Made by a program: the position numbers and the translations under genes. A DNA stretch of 64,000 bases from Pantoea agglomerans (GTDB taxonomy: Bacteria; Pseudomonadota; Gammaproteobacteria; Enterobacterales; Enterobacteriaceae), in contig NZ_CP090207.1 of the NCBI RefSeq assembly GCF_021397715.1, positions 1,550,001-1,614,000 on the forward strand. Reading direction: 5' to 3'. Under the pieces are notes generated by a model. The model worked only from the letters and a program-made list of their open reading frames with translations, did not search any database and had not been told where the DNA came from. Below are positions 25,846-34,125 of the stretch, piece by piece. Within the stretch, counting starts at the first letter, position 1. Each line of letters begins with the position of its first letter.

Positions 25846-26760
25846 TTAGCGATTTTGCAGATAGACCTGCAGATTGACAAATACCGCATTCAGCAGGGGC
25901 GTGTTCAGACCGTACTGACCGGCACGCAGCAACAGATCGCCGATGATCTGGTCGGCTTCAATATCGAATCCCTGGCATAAATCGCGGTACATCGAGGAGG
26001 TCATCGGTGTGGCAGGATCGTTCAGCAGCTCGAAGATTCTGGCGGTTACCGCCGGGCGTGGCTGATAACCCGCAGCACCGATCACCGTCAGGATCTCGGT
26101 GAAAATTCCCTGAAGCAGCGCTTCGCCGCCTGCTGATCGCAGCACCTGCTGGGTATCACCGCGCGCCAGACAGCAGACCGCGCCGAGCGTGCTGAGCAGC
26201 AGCCACTTCTCCCACAGTTCATCCATCATGTTGTCGCTGAAGCGGGTATCGACCTGAGCGTCGCGCAGCGCTGCGTCAACCCGCTGCAGGCGCGCATCGT
26301 TATTACCGTCGAGCGCGCCGTAATAGAGCTGATGCAGCGCGGTCATCTGGATCACTTCACCGTTGTCGCCCAGCGTGGCGTTGATTTTACACATCCCGCC
26401 GATCACCGCCTCGCGGCCAAAGCGCTGCTGCAGCGTTTCAAGGTGCCGCATACCGTTCAGAATCGGCATGATCAGCGTCTGCGGACCGACGGCAGGCGCA
26501 ATGTCTTCCATCACCTGTTCAAGGGCAAAACTTTTTACCGTCAGAATAATCAGGTCGTAGTGGCCGTGCAGTGATGCCGCCTGCACCAGTTGCGGCCGCA
26601 GCGTTTCGCTGCCGCCGGGCGTCTGCAACACCAGCCCCTTTTCCTGCAACTGCCGGTAGCGCCGTTCGCGCACCAGAAACGTCACGTCCTGGCCCGCCTG
26701 AGCCAGTCGCGCGCCAAAATAGCCGCCGGTCGCGCCGGCACCTGCTATCAGAATCCGCAT
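25846..26760 (-). CDS. ketopantoate reductase-like (PanE/ApbA family) oxidoreductase
   Basis: This 304-residue NADP-dependent reductase family member starts with the Rossmann loop ILIAGAGATGGYFGARLAQ. It keeps LTVKSFAL, LNGM and DELWEKWLLLSTLGA, where the family's catalytic Lys lies. The family reduces 2-dehydropantoate to pantoate. Many paralogues have other 2-oxoacid substrates, and this isolated copy beside an ArsR regulator may be one of them, so no panE symbol is given. Confidence 0.8.
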   Translation of the reverse strand: MRILIAGAGATGGYFGARLAQAGQDVTFLVRERRYRQLQEKGLVLQTPGGSETLRPQLVQAASLHGHYDLIILTVKSFALEQVMEDIAPAVGPQTLIMPILNGMRHLETLQQRFGREAVIGGMCKINATLGDNGEVIQMTALHQLYYGALDGNNDARLQRVDAALRDAQVDTRFSDNMMDELWEKWLLLSTLGAVCCLARGDTQQVLRSAGGEALLQGIFTEILTVIGAAGYQPRPAVTARIFELLNDPATPMTSSMYRDLCQGFDIEADQIIGDLLLRAGQYGLNTPLLNAVFVNLQVYLQNR

Positions 26761-26785
26761 AGAGTTTCCCTTTAATTAAATTCCG

Positions 26786-27139
26786 TTACCTTAAAACGTC
26801 GTCGCCGGGCTTGCCAGCCCGTGCGTGCGGTGCGGCATCCTGGGGGATGGCGGTCAGCACGCTGGTCAGTAAGCCGGGGAAGCGTTGTTCGAGATCCTCA
26901 CGCCGCAGCGAAATCAGATTTTCCCGTCCCAGCGGTCGTTGCCAGATCACGCCACTGTCACGCAGCACCCGCCAGTGATGCGTCATGGTCGATTTCGCCA
27001 CTTCACCGCGCAACAGGCCGCAGGGCTGTTCACCTTCACGCGCCAGGGTATCCACGATCGCCAGCCGCAGCGGATTGCCCAGCGCGAACAACACATTTTC
27101 CAGCCGTAACTCTCCGGTTTCCGGATGATGACTCAGCAT
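26786..27139 (-). CDS. ArsR-type winged-helix regulator
   Basis: This 117-residue protein has a single winged HTH (LGNPLRLAIVDTLAREGEQP to DLEQRFPGLL). AKSTMTHHWRVLRDSG forms the recognition helix region. Metal-binding cysteines of metalloregulators are not evident (one Cys, CGLLRG), so a non-metal signal is likely. It sits 25 bp upstream of the reductase in the same direction and probably regulates it. The product of that pair is unknown. Confidence 0.75.
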   Translation of the reverse strand: MLSHHPETGELRLENVLFALGNPLRLAIVDTLAREGEQPCGLLRGEVAKSTMTHHWRVLRDSGVIWQRPLGRENLISLRREDLEQRFPGLLTSVLTAIPQDAAPHARAGKPGDDVLR

Positions 27140-27279
27140 AACCTTCCTGTTGTTTAGAGTGAGCTGATTAATAATAGCTCAAACTGTTCGTATAGAGTCG
27201 TACCATTGGGCTACGCTTGCTGACACAGCTGCGCAAAAATTGCGCATCACGTTCCCGTCAATCTGACTAAGGATACATC

Positions 27280-29376
27280 ATGCCCCGACCCCTACCGATC
27301 GAACGTTACCGTAATATCGGCATCTCCGCGCATATCGATGCCGGTAAAACCACCACCACCGAGCGCATTCTGTTTTACACCGGAATGAGTCACAAGCTGG
27401 GGGAAGTGCACGATGGCGCGGCAACAACCGACTGGATGGCGCAGGAGCAGGAGCGCGGCATTACCATCACCTCTGCCGCCGTCAGTTGCTTCTGGCCGGG
27501 CATGGATAAGCGCTTTGAGCCGCACCGCATCAATATTATCGACACCCCAGGCCACGTCGATTTCACCATCGAGGTCGAGCGCTCAATGCGGGTGCTGGAT
27601 GGGGCGGTGATGGTGTATGACGCCGTGGGCGGTGTACAGCCGCAGTCGGAGACGGTATGGCGTCAGGCGAATAAATATCATGTACCGCGGCTGGCGTTCG
27701 TCAACAAAATGGACCGCCAGGGCGCCGATTTTTTCCGCGTCGTCACCATGATGCAGTCACGGCTGAAAGCCAATCCGGTACCGATTGTGATCCCGATCGG
27801 GCGTGAAGAGCAGTTCGTCGGGGTGATCGATCTGATCCGTATGCAGGCGATCTACTGGGATGAAGAGAGCCAGGGAATGACCTTCAGCTATGGCGAGATC
27901 CCGGCTGACCAGCTGGCCGAAGCGCAGCGCTGGCGTGAAAAAATGGTCGCGGCGGCGGCGGAAGCCAATGAAACCCTGACCGAAGCCTGGCTGGAGCAGG
28001 GCGATCTCAGCGAGCAGCAGGTGATTGCCGGTTTACGCCAGCGCACGCTGCAAAACCAGATTCAGCCGATGCTGTGCGGCAGCGCGTTTAAGAACAAAGG
28101 AGTGCAGCGGATGCTGGATGCGGTGATCGAACTGATGCCGTCACCGGCTGATGTGCCGGCGATTAGCGGCGTTGATGAGGCTGGCAATCCCGCTGAACGC
28201 CATCCGGATGATGACGAACCGTTCTCGGCGCTGGCGTTTAAGCTGATGAGCGATCCCTTTGTCGGCCAGCTGACCTTTGTGCGGGTTTACTCGGGCGTGT
28301 TACGCAAGGGTGATAGCGTCTATAACGCGGTTAAAGGCAAAAAAGAGCGCATTGGCCGTATCGTGCAGATGCACGCCAACGCCCGTCATGAGATCGACGA
28401 AATACGCGCCGGAGATATCGCCGCCTGCGTCGGGCTGAAAGAGGTCACCACCGGCGAAACCCTGTGCGATCCGCACGCCATCATTACCCTGGAGCGGATG
28501 GAGTTTCCTGAACCGGTGATTTCGCTGTCGATTGAGCCGAAAACCAAAGCGGACCAGGAGAAGATGGGGCTGGCGTTACAGCGGCTGGCGGCAGAAGATC
28601 CCTCGTTCCGGCTGCACACCGATGAGGAGTCGGGCCAGTCGATCATCTCGGGCATGGGCGAACTGCATCTGGAGATTATCGTCGACCGCCTGAAGCGTGA
28701 ATTTGGCGTCGAGGCGAATATCGGGCGACCGCAGGTGACCTACCGCGAAACGCTGCGCAAAGCGGTACAGGATGTGGAAGGTAAGTTTGTGCGCCAGTCG
28801 GGCGGCAAAGGGCAGTACGGCCATGTGGTACTGAGCCTGCAACCGGGTGAGGCGGGCAGCGGCTTTGTCTTTGAAGATGCCACCAAAGGCGGCGTGGTGC
28901 CGCGTGAATATATCCCGTCAGTGGAGAAAGGCGTGCGCGAGGCGCTGAACAGTGGCGTGCTGGCGGGCTATCCGATTGTTGATATCAAAGCGACCCTGAC
29001 GTTTGGCTCTTATCATGAGGTCGACTCCTCGGAGATGGCCTTCCGCATGGCGGCCATTCTCGGCTTTCGCGCCGCGGCGAAACAGGCCGATCCGGCGATT
29101 CTGGAGCCGGTGATGAAGGTGGAAGTGGAGACGCCGGAAGAGTACGCCGGCGGCATCATGGGCGATCTGTCGTCACGTCGCGGGGCGGTGCAGGGCATGG
29201 ATGAGCATTTTGGCGGCCGGATTATTCGCGCTGAAGTGCCGCTGTCGGAGATGTTCGGCTACTCCACCAGCCTGCGCTCGCTGACCCAGGGGCGCGCCAC
29301 CTACAGCATGGAGTTCAGCCACTACGCGCAGGCGCCGCGCAACGTGGCTGATGCGATTATCGCCGCCCGTAAATAG
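27280..29376 (+). CDS. EF-G-like translational GTPase, second copy outside the str operon
   Basis: This full-length elongation factor G homologue (698 aa, against about 704 for FusA) has G1 [10 protein letters not shown] (about residues 17-26), G2 RGITIT, G3 DTPGH, G4 NKMD and the later EF-G domains with [10 protein letters not shown]. It is clearly divergent from the enterobacterial FusA I know. It stands alone here, without rpsL, rpsG or tufA. Domain IV ([14 protein letters not shown]) is intact, so it may still translocate or recycle ribosomes. A spare EF-G could give fusidic-acid tolerance or condition-specific translation; this is untested. AAGGA precedes the ATG. Confidence 0.88.
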   Translation: MPRPLPIERYRNIGISAHIDAGKTTTTERILFYTGMSHKLGEVHDGAATTDWMAQEQERGITITSAAVSCFWPGMDKRFEPHRINIIDTPGHVDFTIEVERSMRVLDGAVMVYDAVGGVQPQSETVWRQANKYHVPRLAFVNKMDRQGADFFRVVTMMQSRLKANPVPIVIPIGREEQFVGVIDLIRMQAIYWDEESQGMTFSYGEIPADQLAEAQRWREKMVAAAAEANETLTEAWLEQGDLSEQQVIAGLRQRTLQNQIQPMLCGSAFKNKGVQRMLDAVIELMPSPADVPAISGVDEAGNPAERHPDDDEPFSALAFKLMSDPFVGQLTFVRVYSGVLRKGDSVYNAVKGKKERIGRIVQMHANARHEIDEIRAGDIAACVGLKEVTTGETLCDPHAIITLERMEFPEPVISLSIEPKTKADQEKMGLALQRLAAEDPSFRLHTDEESGQSIISGMGELHLEIIVDRLKREFGVEANIGRPQVTYRETLRKAVQDVEGKFVRQSGGKGQYGHVVLSLQPGEAGSGFVFEDATKGGVVPREYIPSVEKGVREALNSGVLAGYPIVDIKATLTFGSYHEVDSSEMAFRMAAILGFRAAAKQADPAILEPVMKVEVETPEEYAGGIMGDLSSRRGAVQGMDEHFGGRIIRAEVPLSEMFGYSTSLRSLTQGRATYSMEFSHYAQAPRNVADAIIAARK

Positions 29377-29687
29377 AACAGTGCGGCAGGGAAGCCTGGT
29401 GCCCGTCAGTAAAGCGACAGGTGTTAACGCGGTCTGGTGCCGCTCAGGGGCTGGCGGTCCTCGCGCCGCTGCGCGGTTCCTTCACGTCATTCGCCTGCCT
29501 GACGGACCGCCGGGGATGGCACATCCTGTGCCGCCCCGCCTTTCGCCCGCGTCCTGCGGGCTCTCCTGGCCGACTCATTCTGTTCAGCGCTGCGGATTGC
29601 CTGCCCCTGATCGGCCACAGCCTGCTCTGTGGCTTCAGTGCGTGCTGTTAAAGGGCACAAAAGTGGAGGCCTGAGCGCCTCTGCTGT
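29377..29687. other. 311-bp intergenic region, GC-rich, no supported gene
   Basis: Between the EF-G gene and the PhnD-like gene the sequence is GC-rich with several small self-complementary stretches (for example CGCCGCTGCGCG, and GAGGC...GCCTC near the right end). An open frame of about 107 codons covers most of it, but its composition is not protein-like and it has no ribosome site or recognisable family. I see no gene. Confidence 0.5.
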
Positions 29688-30461
29688 TCAAAGTCGGGTC
29701 ACCCCAAGCGCTGTTGCCTGCTGTTCAATGCGGATAATCGTCTGATAATCCTCGCGCTGCAGCGGGCTGAAGCCGCTAATCAGGCTGGCTGCACAGACTT
29801 CCCGCCACGCCGGATCGGTCACCAGTTCGCCCAGCACCGCCTGCAGCGTCTCGCGCTGTTGCGCGCAGGTCGCGGCAGAGGTGATCAGCGGCAGTCCGGG
29901 CGCAGGCGGGGTTTCGCCAATAATATGCAGTCCCTGTAACTCCTCCGGCGCATATCGGGCGATCAGTGCCCAGCTGACACAATCAATCGCCGCGATATCG
30001 GCCTGATGCTGACGCACCGCCGCCAGTGACTGACGATGCCCGCCGCTCAGCACCAGCCGTGAAAACATCACGCCCTGCTGTGCCGCCACCACACGCAGCG
30101 CGTTATAGCCAGAGTGCGAATCCACGCTGTTAGCCACCGCCCGACGCGCATGAAAGTCGCTCAGCGTCGCGCCCTGATCCCGCGCCACCAGCCAGCTACG
30201 ATAATCGGGACCGCTGCAGCCTGGCGCGCTGTAGTGAAACGTGCCGACCAGCTGCACCGCGGGTAGCCGCGTCACCAGCGGATAGCCGCAGGTCTGGCTC
30301 AGCAGCAGCCGATCGTCCTGCCAGTGGGCCAGCAGATCATCGGGCCAGATCGGCTGTGCCGCCGTGCCGTGCTGCGCCAGCAGGGTCACGATGGCCTGGC
30401 TGAGCGCCACGGTGGTTAGGCGATCAATGTCATACATCGGTAATGCCAGCAGGTCAGTCAT
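29688..30461 (-). CDS. PhnD/SsuA-like substrate-binding-domain protein without signal peptide
   Basis: This 257-residue protein has the fold pattern of phosphonate/phosphite-binding proteins (CGYPLVTRL, RRAVANSVDSHSGYNALRVV, ADIAAIDCVSWAL). It begins MTDLLALPMYDI without a secretion signal, so it is probably cytoplasmic or a sensor-like stand-alone domain. It overlaps the upstream desaturase gene by 8 bp and should be cotranslated. The start M at 30461 avoids reading far into the desaturase. No ABC partners are nearby. Its ligand is unknown. Confidence 0.7.
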   Translation of the reverse strand: MTDLLALPMYDIDRLTTVALSQAIVTLLAQHGTAAQPIWPDDLLAHWQDDRLLLSQTCGYPLVTRLPAVQLVGTFHYSAPGCSGPDYRSWLVARDQGATLSDFHARRAVANSVDSHSGYNALRVVAAQQGVMFSRLVLSGGHRQSLAAVRQHQADIAAIDCVSWALIARYAPEELQGLHIIGETPPAPGLPLITSAATCAQQRETLQAVLGELVTDPAWREVCAASLISGFSPLQREDYQTIIRIEQQATALGVTRL

Positions 30462-31425
30462 GGCGTGCCTCTTCTGAACTCCCCGGATGGGCATTGACTC
30501 CGACCGGTCGCGCCCAGAACTGACGCAGCCAGACCCGGTAGCCCGCCACACGAAAACCGTGATTACGCTGATAGTAGCGCTCGCGGTCAAGCAGATAGAG
30601 GCGGCGCAGGCCATACCAGGGCACGCCGGGCAGATCGTGATGCACTGAATGGTAGTTCAGATTCAGAAACAGGATGCGCCAGGGCAGCGCCGCTTCATTG
30701 TTGACCGAACGCGCCAGCGGATCGTCAGCCGCGCGATGCTCGTAGAAGGAGCGCACTTTGGTCAGCGCCAGCGCCGGGTAGCTGACCGCCAGCAGATACC
30801 ACAGCGGGGAAAAACCGCGCTGGACCATCCACCACAACAGCAGCGCCAGCAGGGTGCCGTGCAGCAGCCACATCCCAATCGCGGCCCGATCGCCGCCGCG
30901 TATCGCCCGCCACATCGCCCTGAAGGTACCGACGATATCCAGCAGCGGACCCAGCAGCAACCGGCCAAAAAAAGTGTTCCGCAGATGGATCAGCTGCTGC
31001 TGCCACGGCGACAGCTGCGCCCAGCGTGCGGCGGAGAGGTAGTAACTTTCCGGATCGTCATCCGGTTCGGTCAGGGTGTGATTACGGTGATGGGCCAGAT
31101 GGGAATCGCGGTAGAGGCCAAACGGAAACCACACCGCCAGCGGCAGAGTACCAAACAGCTGATTGACCCGCGGCCAGCGCGTCGGATGCCCGTGGATCAG
31201 CTCATGCTGCAGCGACATGTACCAGGCGGTAAAGCCAGTCAGCAGCAGCGTAGCGGGCAGCCGTCCGAGCATCTGCCAGTTGAGCAGCGTACCGAACCAG
31301 CCGCCATAGATAGCGATGATCAGCAGCCAGGTCGGCAGTTCGGTGCGCCACAACGCACTGCGCGACAGCTGTTGCAGCAGGGCGCGCTGCTGCGGATGAA
31401 GGTAACCGGCACGGCTTTTTTGCAT
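30454..31425 (-). CDS. Membrane fatty acid desaturase
   Basis: This 323-residue integral membrane di-iron enzyme shows the histidine boxes HELIHGH (box 1), HLAHHRNH (box 2) and HSVHHDLP (box 3). Hydrophobic segments surround them (LLIIAIYGGWFG, LLALLLWWMV). It introduces double bonds or hydroxyl groups in lipid chains; the substrate is not defined. The start M at 31425 is chosen because the preceding 20 codons lack homology. It overlaps the PhnD-like gene. Confidence 0.82.
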   Translation of the reverse strand: MQKSRAGYLHPQQRALLQQLSRSALWRTELPTWLLIIAIYGGWFGTLLNWQMLGRLPATLLLTGFTAWYMSLQHELIHGHPTRWPRVNQLFGTLPLAVWFPFGLYRDSHLAHHRNHTLTEPDDDPESYYLSAARWAQLSPWQQQLIHLRNTFFGRLLLGPLLDIVGTFRAMWRAIRGGDRAAIGMWLLHGTLLALLLWWMVQRGFSPLWYLLAVSYPALALTKVRSFYEHRAADDPLARSVNNEAALPWRILFLNLNYHSVHHDLPGVPWYGLRRLYLLDRERYYQRNHGFRVAGYRVWLRQFWARPVGVNAHPGSSEEARHD

Positions 31426-31635
31426 GATCAACCTGGCAGAAGAGGAACAGGCAGCCACAGTGAAATAAACGCGGCGCAAAGACAAAGACGTTATTTTTCT
31501 TAGCTATGTCGAAAATCCTGAATATGGCGCTGAAAGATATTGACTATCAGTGGCGACGACGACGGCGTAACCTTTGCTTATCGAAAATCGCCTCAGCATG
31601 TGCGGGTTAGCGTTGCCCGCCAGGAGAAGTAACAG

Positions 31636-32658
31636 ATGAAAAAGATTGGCTTTTTATCCTTCGGTCACTGGACACCCTCTTCACAGTCAGCCACCCGATC
31701 GGCGCAGGATGTGTTACTGCAATCGATCGATCTGGCGGTGGCGGCCGAAGAGCTGGGCGCAGATGGTGCCTACTTCCGCGTGCATCATTTTGCCCGCCAG
31801 CTGAGTTCCCCGTTCCCGCTGCTGGCGGCGGTGGGTGCCCGCACCAAAAAAATTGAGATCGGCACCGGCGTGATCGACATGCGCTATGAGAATCCGCTCT
31901 ATATGGTGGAAGATGCCGGTTCAGCCGACCTGATTTCCAACGGTCGTTTGCAGCTCGGCCTGAGCCGTGGTTCGCCGGAGCAGGTGGTGGATGGCTGGCG
32001 CTATTTTGGCTTTGAGCCAAAAGCGGGGGAGACCGACGCGGATATGGGACGTCGTCATACCGAAGAGTTCCTGGAGGTGCTACGCGGTGAAGGTTTTGCT
32101 AAACCTAATCCGCAGCCGATGTTCCCGAATCCGCCGGGTCTGCTGCGCCTCGAACCGCTGTCAGAAGGGCTGCGTGATCGCATCTGGTGGGGCTCTGGCT
32201 CCAATGCCACCGCAGAGTGGGCGGCAAAAATGGGTATGAACCTGCAAAGTTCGACCCTGAAAGATGATGAAACTGGCGAGCCCTTCCATATTCAGCAGGC
32301 GAAGCAGATCCGCGCCTACCGTGAAGCGTGGAAAGCCGCTGGTCATCAGCGCGAGCCACGGGTTTCAGTCAGCCGCAGCATCTTTGCGCTGGTGAATGAC
32401 ATGGACCGCGCCTACTTTGGCCGCAGCGGCAGTGACCAGGATTCGGTGGGTTTCCTTGACGAAAAAACCCGCGCCATCTTTGGCCGCAGCTATGCCGCTG
32501 AGCCGGAGCAGTTAATTAAGCAACTGGCGCAGGATGAAGCGATTGCTGAAGCCGATACGCTGCTGCTGACCGTGCCGAATCAGCTGGGCGTGGCGTATAA
32601 CGCGCATGTGATTGAGGCGATACTGAAATATGTCGCGCCGGAACTCGGCTGGCGTTAA
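31636..32658 (+). CDS. LLM-class flavin-dependent oxidoreductase
   Basis: This 340-residue luciferase-like TIM-barrel enzyme starts MKKIGFLSFGHW. AEELGADGAYFRVHHFARQ, GTGVIDMRYENPLYMVEDA and GRLQLGLSRGSPEQ are typical of the bacterial-luciferase-like superfamily. It should use reduced FMN (or F420 in other lineages) on an unknown substrate. AGGAG lies 7 nt before the ATG. It stands alone between unrelated genes and is followed by a strong hairpin. Confidence 0.85.
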   Translation: MKKIGFLSFGHWTPSSQSATRSAQDVLLQSIDLAVAAEELGADGAYFRVHHFARQLSSPFPLLAAVGARTKKIEIGTGVIDMRYENPLYMVEDAGSADLISNGRLQLGLSRGSPEQVVDGWRYFGFEPKAGETDADMGRRHTEEFLEVLRGEGFAKPNPQPMFPNPPGLLRLEPLSEGLRDRIWWGSGSNATAEWAAKMGMNLQSSTLKDDETGEPFHIQQAKQIRAYREAWKAAGHQREPRVSVSRSIFALVNDMDRAYFGRSGSDQDSVGFLDEKTRAIFGRSYAAEPEQLIKQLAQDEAIAEADTLLLTVPNQLGVAYNAHVIEAILKYVAPELGWR

Positions 32659-32672
32659 TCCCTTCCCCAACA

Positions 32673-32700
32673 CAGCGCCTTAGTAATAAGGCGCTGATTT
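32673..32700 (+). terminator. Terminator after the LLM oxidoreductase
   Basis: CAGCGCCTT pairs perfectly with AAGGCGCTG around AGTAAT and is followed by ATTTT. The remaining gap to the efflux operon (32701-33027) holds the promoter region described separately and no gene. Confidence 0.75.
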
Positions 32701-32955
32701 TCGTCTTCAGCAACCCTTCCCGCGTCAGTCGCTTAACGTCTTAATGCACTCCTCAGCGTCGCCACCTGACGGACGGCCCGCGCCGGCTTGTTTCGCTATT
32801 CGCATCCCGTGACGTAAATTATCAGTAGTCACTATTTTATTCGTTGCCTCTTCTTTTGCTTATCCGCCCGCCTGTTGCCGCGCACTGCGCCGATAACTTT
32901 GCGGGCATGACAATCCGCAGGTGCAGAGCCAAAAGTGATCCTTAATCGCTATTTT

Positions 32956-32979
32956 GTGACCATTGACAATATTGGTCAC
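32956..32979. promoter_or_regulatory. Inverted repeat around a TTGACA box upstream of the RND operon
   Basis: GTGACCA and TGGTCAC flank a 10-bp centre containing TTGACA, about 50 bp before the adaptor gene. This is a typical layout for a repressor operator overlapping a -35 box. No regulator gene lies beside the operon, so the binding protein is unknown. Confidence 0.45.
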
Positions 32980-33027
32980 TTGATAAGAGAATGGCGCGAA
33001 CTCCCCATTCACTGATAAAGGTCACCT

Positions 33028-34125
33028 ATGTACAGGTTTAATCCTGCCACCGTTGCTCTATGCCTGCTGCCGTTGGCACTGGCTGCCTGCCATGACACTG
33101 CCCGTGATGACGATCCGCGCAACCAGCCGCCTCAGGTCCGGGTCGCAAAGGTGGTCAGCGCCACTGACGCCGCACGCGCCTTCAGTGGAGTGGTGGTTGC
33201 CCGGGTCCAGAGCGATCTTGGCTTTCGGGTATCGGGCAAAATTCTTGAACGTCTGGTGGATAACGGCCAGAGCGTCAGACGCGGTCAGCCGCTGATGCGT
33301 CTCGACCCGGTCGATCTGCAGTTGCAGGTCCAGGCCCGGCAGCAGGCCGTTGCCGCGGCACAGGCCCGCCTCAGACAGACCGCGGCCGATCAGGCGCGTT
33401 ACCGCAGCCTGCTGAGCAGCGGGGCGGTCTCCGCATCGGCTTACGATCAAATCCGCGCCGCAGCAGAGACGGCGAAAGCTGAACTGCGCGCGGCAGAAGC
33501 GCAGGCGGATGTGGCGCGAAACGCCAGCGGTTATGCGCTGCTGCTGGCGGACGCCGATGGCGTGGTGATGGCCACGCTCGCCGAACCGGGCCAGGTCGTG
33601 AGCGCGGGCGAACCGGTGATCCGGCTGGCCCGCGCCGGTCAGCGTGAGGCGCGGGTCGAGCTGCCGGAAACGTTGCGTCCGGCGCTGGGTAGCGTAGCGA
33701 TGGCAACCCTCTATGGCCGCAATAGTGCGGCGGTGCCGGCCCGGTTGCGGCAGCTGGCGGATGCGGCGGACCCGCTGACCCGTACCTTTGAAGCCCGATA
33801 TGTGCTGGAAGGGGCGCTGGCCGCTGCGCCCCTTGGCGCGACCGTCAACCTCGCGATCCCCAACAAGGCCACACAGCCTTTGCTGCAGGTGCCGCTGGCC
33901 GCGCTCTACGATGCGGGCAAAGGCCCTGGCGTCTGGCAGATTGCCGGGCCGCCCGCTACCGTCGCCTGGCAGCCGGTAAAAGTCATCAGTCTCGGTGATG
34001 AGTCGGCTACCGTCAGCGGTGAACTCCAGCCGGGAGAGCCGATTGTAGCGCTGGGCGCGCACCTGCTGCATGAAGGCGAACGTGTCCGTCTCAGCCAGGC
34101 TGACGCCGCCGGGAGCCAGCCATGA
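33028..34125 (+). CDS. RND efflux periplasmic adaptor lipoprotein
   Basis: This membrane-fusion protein (365 aa) has a lipoprotein signal and the lipobox LAAC at about residues 18-21. A barrel-sandwich hybrid domain (DLGFRVSGKILERLVDNGQSV ... DADGVVMATLAEPGQVVSAG) encloses a helical hairpin. It links the inner-membrane pump to an outer-membrane channel. Its stop overlaps the pump start by 4 bp. No tolC-like gene accompanies it, so it probably shares the cell's TolC. Confidence 0.87.
   Translation: MYRFNPATVALCLLPLALAACHDTARDDDPRNQPPQVRVAKVVSATDAARAFSGVVVARVQSDLGFRVSGKILERLVDNGQSVRRGQPLMRLDPVDLQLQVQARQQAVAAAQARLRQTAADQARYRSLLSSGAVSASAYDQIRAAAETAKAELRAAEAQADVARNASGYALLLADADGVVMATLAEPGQVVSAGEPVIRLARAGQREARVELPETLRPALGSVAMATLYGRNSAAVPARLRQLADAADPLTRTFEARYVLEGALAAAPLGATVNLAIPNKATQPLLQVPLAALYDAGKGPGVWQIAGPPATVAWQPVKVISLGDESATVSGELQPGEPIVALGAHLLHEGERVRLSQADAAGSQP

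Noticed and set aside
29351-29674. 107-codon open frame after the EF-G gene
   Set aside because: It starts inside the EF-G gene, has no ribosome site, shows Pro/Arg/Cys-rich random composition and no family resemblance.
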